From assembly GCA_014529385.2 (NCBI GenBank), contig CM043960.1, positions 122,005,043 to 122,069,042 of the forward strand: DNA of 64,000 bases. The letters are read 5' to 3'. Position 1 is the stretch's first letter, and each line of letters starts with the position of its first letter. The translations under genes and the position numbers were made by a program. The stretch is from Adiantum capillus-veneris (taxonomy: Eukaryota; Streptophyta; Polypodiopsida; Polypodiales; Pteridaceae). The notes under the pieces are model-generated. The model searched no databases and was not told the DNA's origin. It saw only the letters and a list, made by a program, of their open reading frames with translations. Below, piece after piece: positions 43,178 through 52,787 of the stretch.

Positions 43178-44809
43178 TCATATCGTTTGAAATGATGTCG
43201 TCACCCTTTGAAACCAATTGTTCCAGTTGGTAATAGGTGAAGATTTTTGCCAGTAGTTTTCTATTACCCTAGGCGCCTCGTCAAGTTGCAAGGGTGGTAA
43301 GGTACTCTCCCAGGATCGAACTTGAAGTGGTTCATCAGGTGATTCTTGAACACTGGGAGGTGTGGATTCTTTTGTAGCTTCATGGAGGTCCACTACTATA
43401 GATGGAGGCTGTGTAGAAGCTTTTACCTCTATGGATGTATTACATGAGGAGCTAGAAGCTTTATGGAACTCCCCGCTTCCTGAGCTAGGTGGAATAAATT
43501 GGTTTTGCCTTGGAGCCCAAACTAGCTCTGGACTAGGTGTGTAGCATTCTGTGATCTTTCCCTTCCCACGGTCTGCCATTGGCTTTAACGTTACACTGTT
43601 TGACTCATATGGGTTTGTTGTCGATAGGGAAGGACACATTTTACGTTTAGGTACCCAAATTTGCTCATTTCCATCATAATAGCCTTGGGCTTCTAATAGT
43701 CGTTTTGGAATCCATCGTGATTTGGTCTTGAATCTCCTAGAGCGCGCTCTTGGTTTTCCAGGGAAATTTTTTCTTGGAATGGATGGGAGGGTTGAGGTAG
43801 TTGAAAGTAAGGCCTTGGGGACCCATTGATATGTACTCTTAGGTCGTGCAGGTTGAGTACTTGCAATATTACTGCTTGCTGCAACTATAAGTGTTGAAGT
43901 GCTAGGTTCATGGGTAGCCGACAAAGACGAGTTAACCACCTTGGCTTGTGGATGTTGGCTATCCTTCAACTTTGCTAGAGTTTGCAACGTAGGTGACTTT
44001 GCTTGAATGATAGGGGTAAGAGTCGGTGGTCGCGTCGTGACACTACCAGTATCCCAATCAATAGTGCATTTGGTTGCCAACATCCACGTGCGTCCCAGGT
44101 TTACGTTGCCTTCCATAGCTCCCGCGGGCATGACTAGAAACCTCTGCACTATGCTTCCATTGTCATAGACAACAGGGGTCTGAAGGACTCCAAGAATAGC
44201 ATTTTTCTTTTTATTAATGCCCTTGACTTGCATCGTACTTGGGGATAGGGCCGGTTTCCCTAATTGACACCAAACTCCATAGGATAACAAATTGTGTTTA
44301 GCTCCCGTATCTAATAAGGCATTGTATAGTACTTTCCCATAGGGGCTATTTAGCTCAATTGGGTATTGTAGGGGTGGCTCAAATTCTAATGAGTCGTCAT
44401 CTGTGTCCTCGAAAAATGCTTGCGTGATTCCCAGATTAGCCTCTCGTTGGCGTCTAAGACGTTGTTTTCGTTCTCGAGCCTCAACTCTTGCTTGGATTTT
44501 TTTAAGCTCTGCTTGTTCCTTGGCAGCCTTCTTTTGATGGATGGCTTGCAACTCTTCCTGGCTTAGAGGATCATAATATCTTTTGAATTTACTCCCATTA
44601 AGGAATCCAATGGTTTCAACTCCATCTAGAGTCTCCACACGAATGGTACCTTGCGGGGTAATTTCACACACTCGATATGGTCCCTTACCAGCGTATTTCA
44701 ATTTCTTCTTTTCATTACGTACCCTGTACATAAGAACTTTATCACCAACCTTGATGTCTTTATCCTTTAAATGGCTATCAAACCACTTCTTTCTCCTATC
44801 CTTCACCAC
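43178..44809 (-). pseudogene. gypsy-2 integrase C-terminus and second retropepsin-like domain
   Basis: The 543-codon frame begins with the end of integrase (KKWFDSHLKDKDIKVGDKVL, GPYRVCEI). A Lys/Glu/Arg-rich coiled-coil-like stretch follows. At about residue 160-270 comes a retropepsin-like domain: active-site-type LLDTGAKHNLLS, a hydrophobic core LVMPAG and the second-half motif NLGRTWML. The remainder is a low-complexity tail with WVPK/WIPK repeats (YQWVPKALL, WIPKRLLEAQGYY, QIWVPKR) that also ends the gypsy-1 protein. It is in frame with the integrase core, from which a stop at about 44816 separates it. The usual gag-side protease is also present in this element. Confidence 0.8.
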
Positions 44810-44818
44810 TAGAGCATT

Positions 44819-45454
44819 TCACACAGCTAATTGCCTCTCTTCATCTAGCCTTTCCAAGATATATAATCGCTCCACTAAGGGGTTACCATCCCAACCTTCT
44901 TGAGAAGCTACTCGAAGACTAGGAATGACAAACTCCCATGGCATAACTGCTTCTTGGCCATACACCATCTTAAACGGTGTGCAATTAATAGCAACTTTAT
45001 ACGCAGTACAATAAGCCCATAAAGCTGATGTAAGCTTTAGGTCCCAATCAGTGCGATGAGCCTCGACTGTCTTTGTCAAAATGGAGATGAGAGTTTTGTT
45101 GGTACTCTCAGCTTGGCCATTTGCTTGGGGATAATAGGGTGTAGACTTGTGGTGTGATATCATGAAGTTTGATGTGAGTTCTTTTATTACTTCATTTATA
45201 AAATGAGTTCCATTGTCACTCACAAGTTCAAAGGGGCATCCAAAACGTGTGATAATGTTCTCAAAGAGGAACTTAGCTGTTGTTTTTGCATCCGCCTTCC
45301 GTGTTGCTTTTGCTTCAGCCCATTTGGTTACATAGTCGGTAGCCACAATGATATATCGTGATTGCGTGTTACGTGCAGCCAGACTAATCGGTCCTACAAA
45401 GTCTAAGCCCCACTTTTCAAATGGTTGGGTTACCTTGATGGGATGTAGAGGCAT
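44819..45454 (-). pseudogene. gypsy-2 integrase core
   Basis: The frame shows the integrase catalytic fold: KWGLDFVGPI (first Asp), VATDYVTKWAEA, LVSDNGTHF (second Asp) and YYPQANGQAESTNKTL (Glu). A Tat/Athila-type continuation follows (ALWAYCTAYKVA, PFKMVYGQEAVMP). It is in frame with the block upstream at 45566-45937, which holds the zinc-binding part, and with the C-terminus at 44809. Single stop codons separate these blocks. The catalytic triad is intact. Confidence 0.9.
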
Positions 45455-45565
45455 CCTATCACTTCTTTGTGGCTTCTTGAAGCGTTGGCATTCATCACAT
45501 CCCTTTGCAAAAAGTGATGCATCCTTAAACAGAGTGGGCCACCAATAGCCTGACTGTAAGATCTT

Positions 45566-45937
45566 TCAGGCAGTCAAGTTTCCTGAAAAGTGACCACCAG
45601 CTACGCCCATGTGTGCCTCTTGTAGAATATATAAATACTCATCCTTGCGGGGACAACGTCTAAGAACATCATCTTTTCCTCTCTTATAGAGAGTTCCAGC
45701 CAGTAAGCAATAGGGTTCGCATTCCTTGATTAATTTTCGAGCTATATCTTTTCGCAGTTCTTTGGGTGGAAAACCATTAACTAAGAAGTTAACAATCTTT
45801 TCACTCCATTCAGGCATTGTCTCAACAATGAACAAAGGAGTATCAGGCAAATGAACTCCTTTATAGTTCGTAGGTGGTGGCAAATCGGCAATGGCTTTAA
45901 TCTTACTCTCATCTGTGGATATCCCGTTCTTGGACAC
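45566..45937 (-). pseudogene. gypsy-2 duplicated RT end joined to integrase N-terminus
   Basis: The first 28 codons repeat the end of the RT block (SKNGISTDESKIKAIADLPP). At the next codons the sequence jumps to DTPLFIVETMPEWSEK and the integrase zinc-binding region (LYKRGKDDVLRRCP, EAHMGVAGGH). The following Cys pair, CDECQ, lies past a stop at about 45563. The whole RNase H domain expected between RT and integrase is missing. The 95-bp duplication (45852-45946 and 45956-46050, period 104) shifts the frame. Confidence 0.85.
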
Positions 45938-46050
45938 TATATGCCCATAAATCTTTGAACTCCTTTATAGTTCGTAGGTGGTGGCAAATCGGCAATGGCT
46001 TTAATCTTACTCTCATCTGTGGATATCCCGTTCTTGGACACTATATGCCC
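45852..46050. repeat. 95-bp tandem duplication at the RNase H deletion
   Basis: Copies 45852-45946 and 45956-46050 both run from tgaactcctttatagttcg to cactatatgccc. The join uses the short shared string gggcata on the - strand. The duplication sits exactly where RNase H is missing, so one complex event could explain both. Confidence 0.9.
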
Positions 46051-46917
46051 TAGAATGACTCCATGCTTAACCCAAAATTGGCATTTGAAAGGGTTCAATG
46101 AGATGCGATAAAATCTGCACCTTTCAAATATTTTTCGTAGATATAACAAATGCTTCTCCCAAGAAGAATAAACACAAAGGTCGTCTAGGAAAGCTTCACA
46201 AAACTCCCTTAGAAATTCTTTAAACGCAGTGTTTATTAATCGTTGGAATGTAGCAGGGGCATTCGTTAAGACAAAAGCCATAACACGAAATGCAAACACT
46301 CCAAACTCTGTGATAAAAGCAGTTTTAACTTGGTCCTCTAATGCAATTGTGATTTGATTGTAACCAGAGTACCCATCTAAAAAGCTATAAGCTTCCTTGC
46401 CCCCAACTCTTTCAAGCACATGTTCTGAATATGGCAAGGGATAATGATCTCTCCTAGTGGCTGCATTAACTTTCTTGAGGTCCACGCACACTCTTAGTTT
46501 CCCATTCTTTTTTGGCACAATGACTATTGGAGAAACCCATTCTGAGTGCTCAATAGGGTATATGAATCCACATTGGATAAGTTTTTCAATCTCCTCTTGT
46601 ACAATTTTGGCGTACTTAGGATTCATTGGATAGGGTCGTTGCTGGACAGGTTTAGCAGTGTTGATCATGGGAATTGTATGTTGCACCATAGAAGGTGGAA
46701 CGCCCTTCATGTCATGATATGTCCAAGCAAAGATATCCTTGTATTCCTTGAGGAGCTTCTTAAGTACAGCCTCTGCAGTTTCGGTAAGGTCTTGAGCAAT
46801 AAAGACTGGTTTAGACTCCTCACCTGGTTCTGCTAATTCTATCTCTTTAACTACCGCTGGACCATCATAGACTCCACTGCTTCCATTGGTAGGTATTCGT
46901 TGGGCTTTGGCATACAC
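45937..46917 (-). pseudogene. gypsy-2 reverse transcriptase
   Basis: The 326-codon frame is a gypsy RT: KLLKEYKDIFAWTYHDM upstream of the fingers, then EKLIQCGFIYPIEHSEWVSP, VPKKNGKLRVCVDLKKVN, YSFLDGYSGYNQI, TNAPATFQRLIN, the catalytic FLDDLCVYS and GHIVSKNGI. Catalytic Asp residues are present. It ends after FMG in a stop produced by the 104-bp-period duplication. It is in a different frame from gag-protease, with a shift near 46917-46851. The thumb is present, and RNase H does not follow. Confidence 0.92.
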
Positions 46918-47450
46918 AACCTTTCGCTCCCCCGTGGTATAAGATTTAAAATGTTCAGGAGCCGTATGTAAGTCAGCAGGCTCTTGTCCGGACGGAGACC
47001 TACTTTTAGTTCTGCCTCCTTTTGTTGTTGTGCTAACTCTCGGTTTTGACGTCTTCTTATAGTTCGGCTCAATTTCGGCTCTGTAACCTCCAATTGAGCG
47101 AGGTCAATGGGTTGCGGGCTGCACCACATGACACTCTAGAGATGTTCACCCCAATTGTCTACTAGCTTTCGATGAGCATCACATGCCCCTAGATAGCTAA
47201 GCCATTCTGCAGTAGATCTTTCCTTGTTTATCCTAGCTCTCACATTTGCTCGATATCGTCGTCTCTTATATGACCTTTGTTTCTTGTTAAGGTTTTGATT
47301 TTGGTAAATGTTTGAACTCGACTCTCTTGATAGGTCTTCGCTTGTATCTTCTTTACTCTCATATAAATTATCATAGATGGTCGTACTAGACCTTGAGTGT
47401 TCAGTTTCTATACTTGGCTGACTCGATGTTTCCTTAGGTTCTGAATCCAT
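46851..47450 (-). pseudogene. gypsy-2 linker between protease and RT
   Basis: Two blocks, 47450-47136 (104 codons) and 47129-46851 (92 codons), continue the gag-protease frame after a single stop each. They encode a Ser/Glu-rich then Arg/Lys-rich linker (KKQRSYKRRRYRANVRAR) and a short segment before RT, where the frame shifts. They carry no domain of their own. In an intact element they would connect protease to RT. Confidence 0.65.
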
Positions 47451-47456
47451 TTCTCC

Positions 47457-50400
47457 CTAAGATTCCGTTTCTGATGTGTATTGGCTTGAAGCCTTTGAGG
47501 AATCATCGGTTTCACTCTCAGGTAGGTGTGCCTCTTTCTTATCATCGGATGTTACATGCACTACACCTAACATGTTTATTGGTGCAATGTGTGGTATCTC
47601 TTCCCCATCTGGTGTTACCCAGGTTGTTCCTCTAGCTCCCCATGTATCTATAGTTGCCGCTAGGTGTACCCAATCGACATTGTCTGACTCAGCCATTTCG
47701 GGTAGGATATCCATATAAGGAGAGTTCTCCCCAATATCCGTGTCTTCGTTACACGTGTAACAATACTGTAATGGAGCTGAGTGAATTTTTGTGTCTGATC
47801 GATTATCAATGATGAATTTATTTCCTAGAGGATGCGTTCGACCACTTAAAAGATCAACTCGAATGACAGAGTCTTGGAACTGTAAGTAGACGTGGTTTTT
47901 GGACCAGTCATGCACCATTTTTGCTTCCCTCATGAATGGACGCCCTAAGATCATCTCAAATGACATAGGATGCTTGGAAAAATCCATAACAATGAAAGTT
48001 TGCCTTACCTTGTGTCCCAAGATCTTGATTTTGAGATCCTTTAACATTCCAATAGGCGTAACAATAGATCCATTAGCCATTTTTACCACTACGCTTGTGG
48101 CTTCAAGGTGAGGTCGCCCCATAGACTCCCAACAACTCTTTGTCACCATGCTGACTCCCGCACCACCGTCAAGGACTCCCTTTACAGTTAATCCTTTAGT
48201 AGTGATTGGTAGAGTAGCATTAGATTTATCACCTTCAAAGTATTGCCCCAACTTGTTAACGGGTACTTCAATTACAGATTTATGTCCCGCTAGGTCAGAT
48301 GGTGGTGCTAAATGTTCCTCATCATTCATTACCGAGTCAGGTTTGTTCATACGTGCAAACTGTGGTAATCCGGCCTGTAATTCTCCATTGAGGAAGGCTC
48401 GAAGAGCTGAGACTAGCTCGGGGTCTTTATATAGTTTGGACATGATGGTAGTTCTAACTTCTGAAGACATGAAATCCATCAATTTGGCAACATTTAATGG
48501 CATCTTGTGGGACGTAGGACCCTGACAAGAGAATGGTGAAGATGGAATCTCCACTTCCTCAAGGGGGTCGGGCATTCCCTCACCAAACATTCTCTCTAGT
48601 AGGAAAGGTGTGTGTCCACTTTCAGATGTCTTACCCTCACTCTCTTCCCGAATGATACTGGGTATAGCTAACGGCCTGTAGTTCTTGTGAGGTTGAACTT
48701 GTGTGGGAAACACCGTGTCCGACATCTGGATATGTTTGGGTTCAGGTTCTAATGTTCGTTGAGTTTCTTCCACCAAACCCCTCAGTTGTTGGACTCGTTC
48801 AATTTCCACTGTTGGGTTTGGATAGGTTCCAATCTTTCTCTTGCAATCCTCATTTTTCGTCTCTCGTGGCTTATCTTGGGGGTTCGCAACTGGGTGGTTT
48901 AACTTTGAATACTCTTTTGGTGTTCGTCGTAATTCCCTCTCGTGATCCTCCTCACTGGCTTTTTTCTTTGTAGTAACAGTTTTGGTCTCCGTGGTCTCTA
49001 TCGAATCTGAGTCATCCTCAGGGTCATTCATATACACGGGATCCTCTCCTGTCCCTATGTTAGTCTTTGAACTAGGTTTTGAGCTAGAAGCATTAAGGGA
49101 TTTCTTTCTTCGTGTTTTCTTCTTTCTCGCTCGGCCAATGGATGCAACATCTCTCTCTTCGAGGATGTAATTTTGCTTTTGGAGCATCGACCGTGTGAGT
49201 GCATTCACTGGTGCTATGTTTATAGTTGGTGGTGTCCCATCAACAATCTCTATTATGTTCAATGGTGTGATTTTCGGTGCGTTTGGATTGTTAGGACACT
49301 GTGCGATCAAATGATCTATGCCACAACGATTACAAGTGAGTATTGGCATTGCCAATGCACTCCCTTGACTTGTTTGCATTAGTGCGGCATTCTTTTGCAT
49401 TCTAATGGGGCACTCAGCTACTCGATGTGGTCCACCACATTCGTAGCACTGAAGAGGTGGTCTCTTGGTAAAACTATTAATGTTTTGGCCTCTTGCTGCT
49501 AGCGCAGTAGCTTGATATACCAGTTTGATTTGTCCCCAATGGTCTTTCATATAGTACATGGGACACTCCTCAAGCATGTCGACTCCATAGGTGATACTAG
49601 AGTCTATGTCCTCTTCGCAATCTACATAAGTACTAGATGACTCGCAACCTATTTGGTTCATAGGTGTAACTCTTGGATGAGGGGGTTGCGGTCCTAGCAC
49701 TGGAGGTGGAAACGGTGTGGTTTGGACCACATTTTGGGTTCTAGGGACCATGTGCTGTAATGGCAACTGTTGCTCCATGGGTGGGGTAGGCATCAATGCA
49801 GGAACTCGAGGTGAGTCTGCCCAAGCTATAGGCGGTCTATTTTCCATGATGCATTTAAGCATTAGGCAATCCTTCGCTTGATGGCCATACCTACCACACG
49901 CGTTACAAGTCCCGTTAAACTTTAGTCCGAAAGTAGGGCATTCACTCGTAGTATGTGGGCCCAAGCAAATTGAGCACCATTGTTGCTCCCTTCTTGGATA
50001 CATATGAGTGTTTTGTGGAGCACGATTACCCCTAAGGCTTTCTTGGATGGCCTTTGTGAGATTTGCCAAAGTCATCTCAAATATCGTTTGCTCTTTCACG
50101 ATTGGCTTTATCTTCATTGGCTCATGCCCTGATGCTTGCGAGCTACTAGACTTGGGCTCGGCAGACACTCTTTCTCCTGCAATCATTAAATTATCCTCCA
50201 ATTGGATTGCATTCATGGTGACTGCTTCCCAAGTAGTGATACCTCTAATGACTAGGCCATTATAAATACTTTCATGTCGTAGTCCCCTAATGAATCTATC
50301 GAGCAATTGGTTGTTGTTGAATCGCTCGTTTGGATTGCATGGAGAATTCAAATTCTTTAAGCGACTAATGAAGTCTCTCACGGATTCACCTTCTTCTCGT

Positions 50401-51716
50401 TGGGCTTTCTGGAGCTGAGAGGCTACACCCCAAAGTACTCCCTCTCGTATGTATTCTTTTAAGAACAGTCTCCTAAGAGTAGAGTAGATTGTTTTCTCTT
50501 CTACTCTTAAGGTTCTATACCAATCTCCAGCCTTTCCGCTTAGGGTCAAACTCAAAGCCTTACACTTATGTAGCTCATTGTGCTCTTCCAAGGAATCGCA
50601 CACATGTTCAAAGACTTCCATATGCTTTCTAGCATCTCCGTCTCCACTGAATTTCTGTGTGAGCTTAGCTACTTGAACTGCCTTGCTCCTAGGCTCTCTA
50701 TCAGGTGCACTACGCATGTTTTCCGCAATAGAGCGACCGATAGTTTGAGCAAATGCTGCCAAATCTCCTATTTGAGCAGGTATAATGGATGTATGTACTC
50801 CTGGAACCACATGTGAGATGGGAGTTGGCCTTGGCCTTGGCATACGCGTGGCTCTTGGGTCCCAAATTTCGTATGGTGGTGTACCAGACGGTGGTCCAAA
50901 GTTTACAGGCATGGCCCTAGGCATAGGGGGTGCCTGATATGGCATGTTATTATTAAATGGCATGGCTCCACTTGTATAAGAGCTTGGATAATTCCATTGT
51001 GGATTGTAAGCTCTTGGAATAATCGGAGGTGTAGGAGCTACATGAGGCTGAGGTACGACAGGTGCACATGATTGATACATACATGTAGGTATAGTTGGGG
51101 GCACTGTGCTACTAGGCATCGGCGCAGTGTTAACAAATGAACTCCATGGTGTACTTCTTGTCATGCTCACCACTGGGATATGCATGGTAGCCGTAGTGTC
51201 ATTAAGAGAAAGATGAGCTAGATATGAGAAGGTAAAGCTGCCACTTGTGGGCTTAGATTGTACTGAGATTCCTGGCGAAACAACATATGGAGGATCAATG
51301 GGGCTCACTGAGGGAGTCTCCATTTGCGACTGGGTTGGTTGGTTGGCCTTTCCCGTATCCAAGAATCTCATTAGGCCTGTTGAAGGCATGTTGATCCCTG
51401 TGTTCTGTCTTTCTAACTCTACAATCCTATGGAGGATATCACAGACTTTCTGTTGTTGCTCATCTATGCTAGTAGCACCCGTTGTGGATTGTAGAACATC
51501 TAACCAACCCACATGATAGGTATGTCCTGAGTACCGATCAGTTAAAGCTTCTGCTTCTAGGTCATACTCCCAATTTTCGTTTAGGAATATCCCATCTAGG
51601 CCTGGCGTGCTAGAGGTTTCCCTTGAAGTGGAAGCATTATTGCTCCCCATAGCTTGCCCCTCCGTGACGACCGCGCGTGGTTTTGGTGACCCTTTCTTGG
51701 CCACACACACTATCAC
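47457..51716 (-). CDS. gypsy-2 gag-protease polyprotein, 1419 aa
   Basis: One continuous frame makes a very large gag. It has an N-terminal helical part (NENWEYDL, TYHVGWLDVLQ) and a Pro/Thr-rich linker. The Retrotrans_gag core is near residues 390-530 (LSGKAGDWYRTLRV, YIREGVLWGVAS, VRDFISRLKNL). Four zinc knuckles follow: CSICLGPHTTSEC, CNACGRYGHQAKDC, CYECGGPHRVAEC and CNRCGIDHLIAQC. A charged linker and a retropepsin-like domain near residues 1180-1300 come last (LDGGAGVSMV, then LGRPFMREA). The ATG at 51716 follows the leader and gives MIVCVAKKG. No stop or shift is seen over 4.2 kb although pol is broken. The packaging and capsid functions are inferred from the family. Confidence 0.9.
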   Translation of the reverse strand: MIVCVAKKGSPKPRAVVTEGQAMGSNNASTSRETSSTPGLDGIFLNENWEYDLEAEALTDRYSGHTYHVGWLDVLQSTTGATSIDEQQQKVCDILHRIVELERQNTGINMPSTGLMRFLDTGKANQPTQSQMETPSVSPIDPPYVVSPGISVQSKPTSGSFTFSYLAHLSLNDTTATMHIPVVSMTRSTPWSSFVNTAPMPSSTVPPTIPTCMYQSCAPVVPQPHVAPTPPIIPRAYNPQWNYPSSYTSGAMPFNNNMPYQAPPMPRAMPVNFGPPSGTPPYEIWDPRATRMPRPRPTPISHVVPGVHTSIIPAQIGDLAAFAQTIGRSIAENMRSAPDREPRSKAVQVAKLTQKFSGDGDARKHMEVFEHVCDSLEEHNELHKCKALSLTLSGKAGDWYRTLRVEEKTIYSTLRRLFLKEYIREGVLWGVASQLQKAQREEGESVRDFISRLKNLNSPCNPNERFNNNQLLDRFIRGLRHESIYNGLVIRGITTWEAVTMNAIQLEDNLMIAGERVSAEPKSSSSQASGHEPMKIKPIVKEQTIFEMTLANLTKAIQESLRGNRAPQNTHMYPRREQQWCSICLGPHTTSECPTFGLKFNGTCNACGRYGHQAKDCLMLKCIMENRPPIAWADSPRVPALMPTPPMEQQLPLQHMVPRTQNVVQTTPFPPPVLGPQPPHPRVTPMNQIGCESSSTYVDCEEDIDSSITYGVDMLEECPMYYMKDHWGQIKLVYQATALAARGQNINSFTKRPPLQCYECGGPHRVAECPIRMQKNAALMQTSQGSALAMPILTCNRCGIDHLIAQCPNNPNAPKITPLNIIEIVDGTPPTINIAPVNALTRSMLQKQNYILEERDVASIGRARKKKTRRKKSLNASSSKPSSKTNIGTGEDPVYMNDPEDDSDSIETTETKTVTTKKKASEEDHERELRRTPKEYSKLNHPVANPQDKPRETKNEDCKRKIGTYPNPTVEIERVQQLRGLVEETQRTLEPEPKHIQMSDTVFPTQVQPHKNYRPLAIPSIIREESEGKTSESGHTPFLLERMFGEGMPDPLEEVEIPSSPFSCQGPTSHKMPLNVAKLMDFMSSEVRTTIMSKLYKDPELVSALRAFLNGELQAGLPQFARMNKPDSVMNDEEHLAPPSDLAGHKSVIEVPVNKLGQYFEGDKSNATLPITTKGLTVKGVLDGGAGVSMVTKSCWESMGRPHLEATSVVVKMANGSIVTPIGMLKDLKIKILGHKVRQTFIVMDFSKHPMSFEMILGRPFMREAKMVHDWSKNHVYLQFQDSVIRVDLLSGRTHPLGNKFIIDNRSDTKIHSAPLQYCYTCNEDTDIGENSPYMDILPEMAESDNVDWVHLAATIDTWGARGTTWVTPDGEEIPHIAPINMLGVVHVTSDDKKEAHLPESETDDSSKASSQYTSETES

Positions 51717-52172
51717 CTACCTAATCTCCTAGTCAACAGCTCACAGCTCACTACCTTATCTACTTCCTAACAGTGCTGCTAACCACTAATTAATCTACTA
51801 ACTAATCTGTTAACTGCTTACTGACAGTGAGCTAACTGTCCACCTACTTCCTCTCTCACTACCTTACTGTGCAAAGACTGTGTGCATGCAAACCTTGATA
51901 GAAAACTGTGTACAGATTGTGTGTAAACAGAAATTGCTAATTGCCTTCCTACTTATTCATTCACTGCAAACAAACTAACGACTACTAATTGTGCAAAAAC
52001 TGTGTGCAAACAGAAAACACAACATTATACAGAAATCACAAAACTTGCAGACAATACAAAAATTAACAACTTACAGAAAAACAACTCATTCCTCTTTCTC
52101 TTCCTCTTCTTTCCTACTACAAACAACTCATAGGAGAAGCAAAAAGTGCCTCTTAAGCTTAGTGCAGGGCGA
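51717..52172 (-). other. gypsy-2 untranslated leader
   Basis: About 450 bases between primer site and gag contain recurrent short motifs on the - strand (gttagtagattaattag, gtaggtgatag, cacacagtctttgcac) that are shared with the gypsy-1 leader at 2580-2690. There is no reading frame of note. Confidence 0.7.
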
Positions 52173-52190
52173 TTCCCCGACATCGGCGTC
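52173..52190 (-). other. gypsy-2 primer-binding site, degenerate tRNA-Asp type
   Basis: On the - strand tgacgccgatgtcgggga follows the LTR after a tttt spacer. It differs at three positions from the tRNA-Asp complement TGGCGCCGTTGCCGGGGA. The gypsy-1 site at 2320-2337 is better preserved. Confidence 0.75.
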
Positions 52191-52195
52191 AAAAA

Positions 52196-52782
52196 TGTGC
52201 GCTCCTTGCCGCACTGTCGAAGCAAAGGACTTGCCAATACACCGTGTGCGAGCCACAAATGGCTCCACGCACACAACAAGACTAATCTAGCAAGCTCAAG
52301 AGAGCAAAGGGTGTATCACTCACCGCTCTACGCTCGCTTTCGTGGTGGATTCCTCGTCGCGATGAAGAAAAAGCTGCAGTCGTGCCGCGCTCAACCGCTT
52401 CGCCGCCGTCGTGTTTTCGTAATGCTCGATCGCACACACACTCTCCCTCTCTCTCTCTTTCACACATACACACACACACAAGGAGGTGAAGAAGAAGAAG
52501 ATGGAAATGGAGATGGAACAAGAGCACTCTTCTATTGCACAAATGAGAGAATAAGTGAATTTTAGATTTAGTTGGTTTTTATATGAGCTCACCCCATTTA
52601 CACTTGGACGCCCATGCTTAGCCAACTAATCCCTTGAATGTCCCAGTTAGAGTGCGCCTCTCATCGGCGATCACTCTTACCCTTTTCTTATTGGTCCGAC
52701 AAGCCCGGTACCTGACTCTACCAAATACATAATACACGTTCGTCGTAAGTGATGGGATGTCCGTGAACCGTGAAGGTTAACA
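52196..52782 (-). repeat. gypsy-2 right LTR (5' LTR)
   Basis: 587 bp, + strand ends tgtgcgctccttgccgc and ccgtgaaggttaaca. It is followed by the target duplication tcgtt (52783-52787), which also precedes the left LTR. It contains a CT tract at 52441-52459 and the family TATA-like sequence near 52580. Confidence 0.95.
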
Positions 52783-52787
52783 TCGTT

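Larger units (their letters stand above)
40549..52782 (-). mobile_element. gypsy-2: complete-length Ty3/gypsy element
   Basis: The 12.2-kb element has 587-bp LTRs in direct orientation (40549-41135 and 52196-52782) and a target duplication tcgtt at 40544-40548 and 52783-52787. A degenerate tRNA-Asp-type primer site lies beside the right LTR, and a polypurine tract lies beside the left LTR. Order on the - strand: gag with four zinc knuckles, protease, RT, integrase, a second protease-like domain, an extra 152-codon frame, then the 3' LTR. RNase H is missing, and pol has stops and frameshifts. Domain order and primer site suggest the non-chromovirus Athila/Tat-like branch. The RT box FLDD fits that only loosely. 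Confidence 0.93.
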
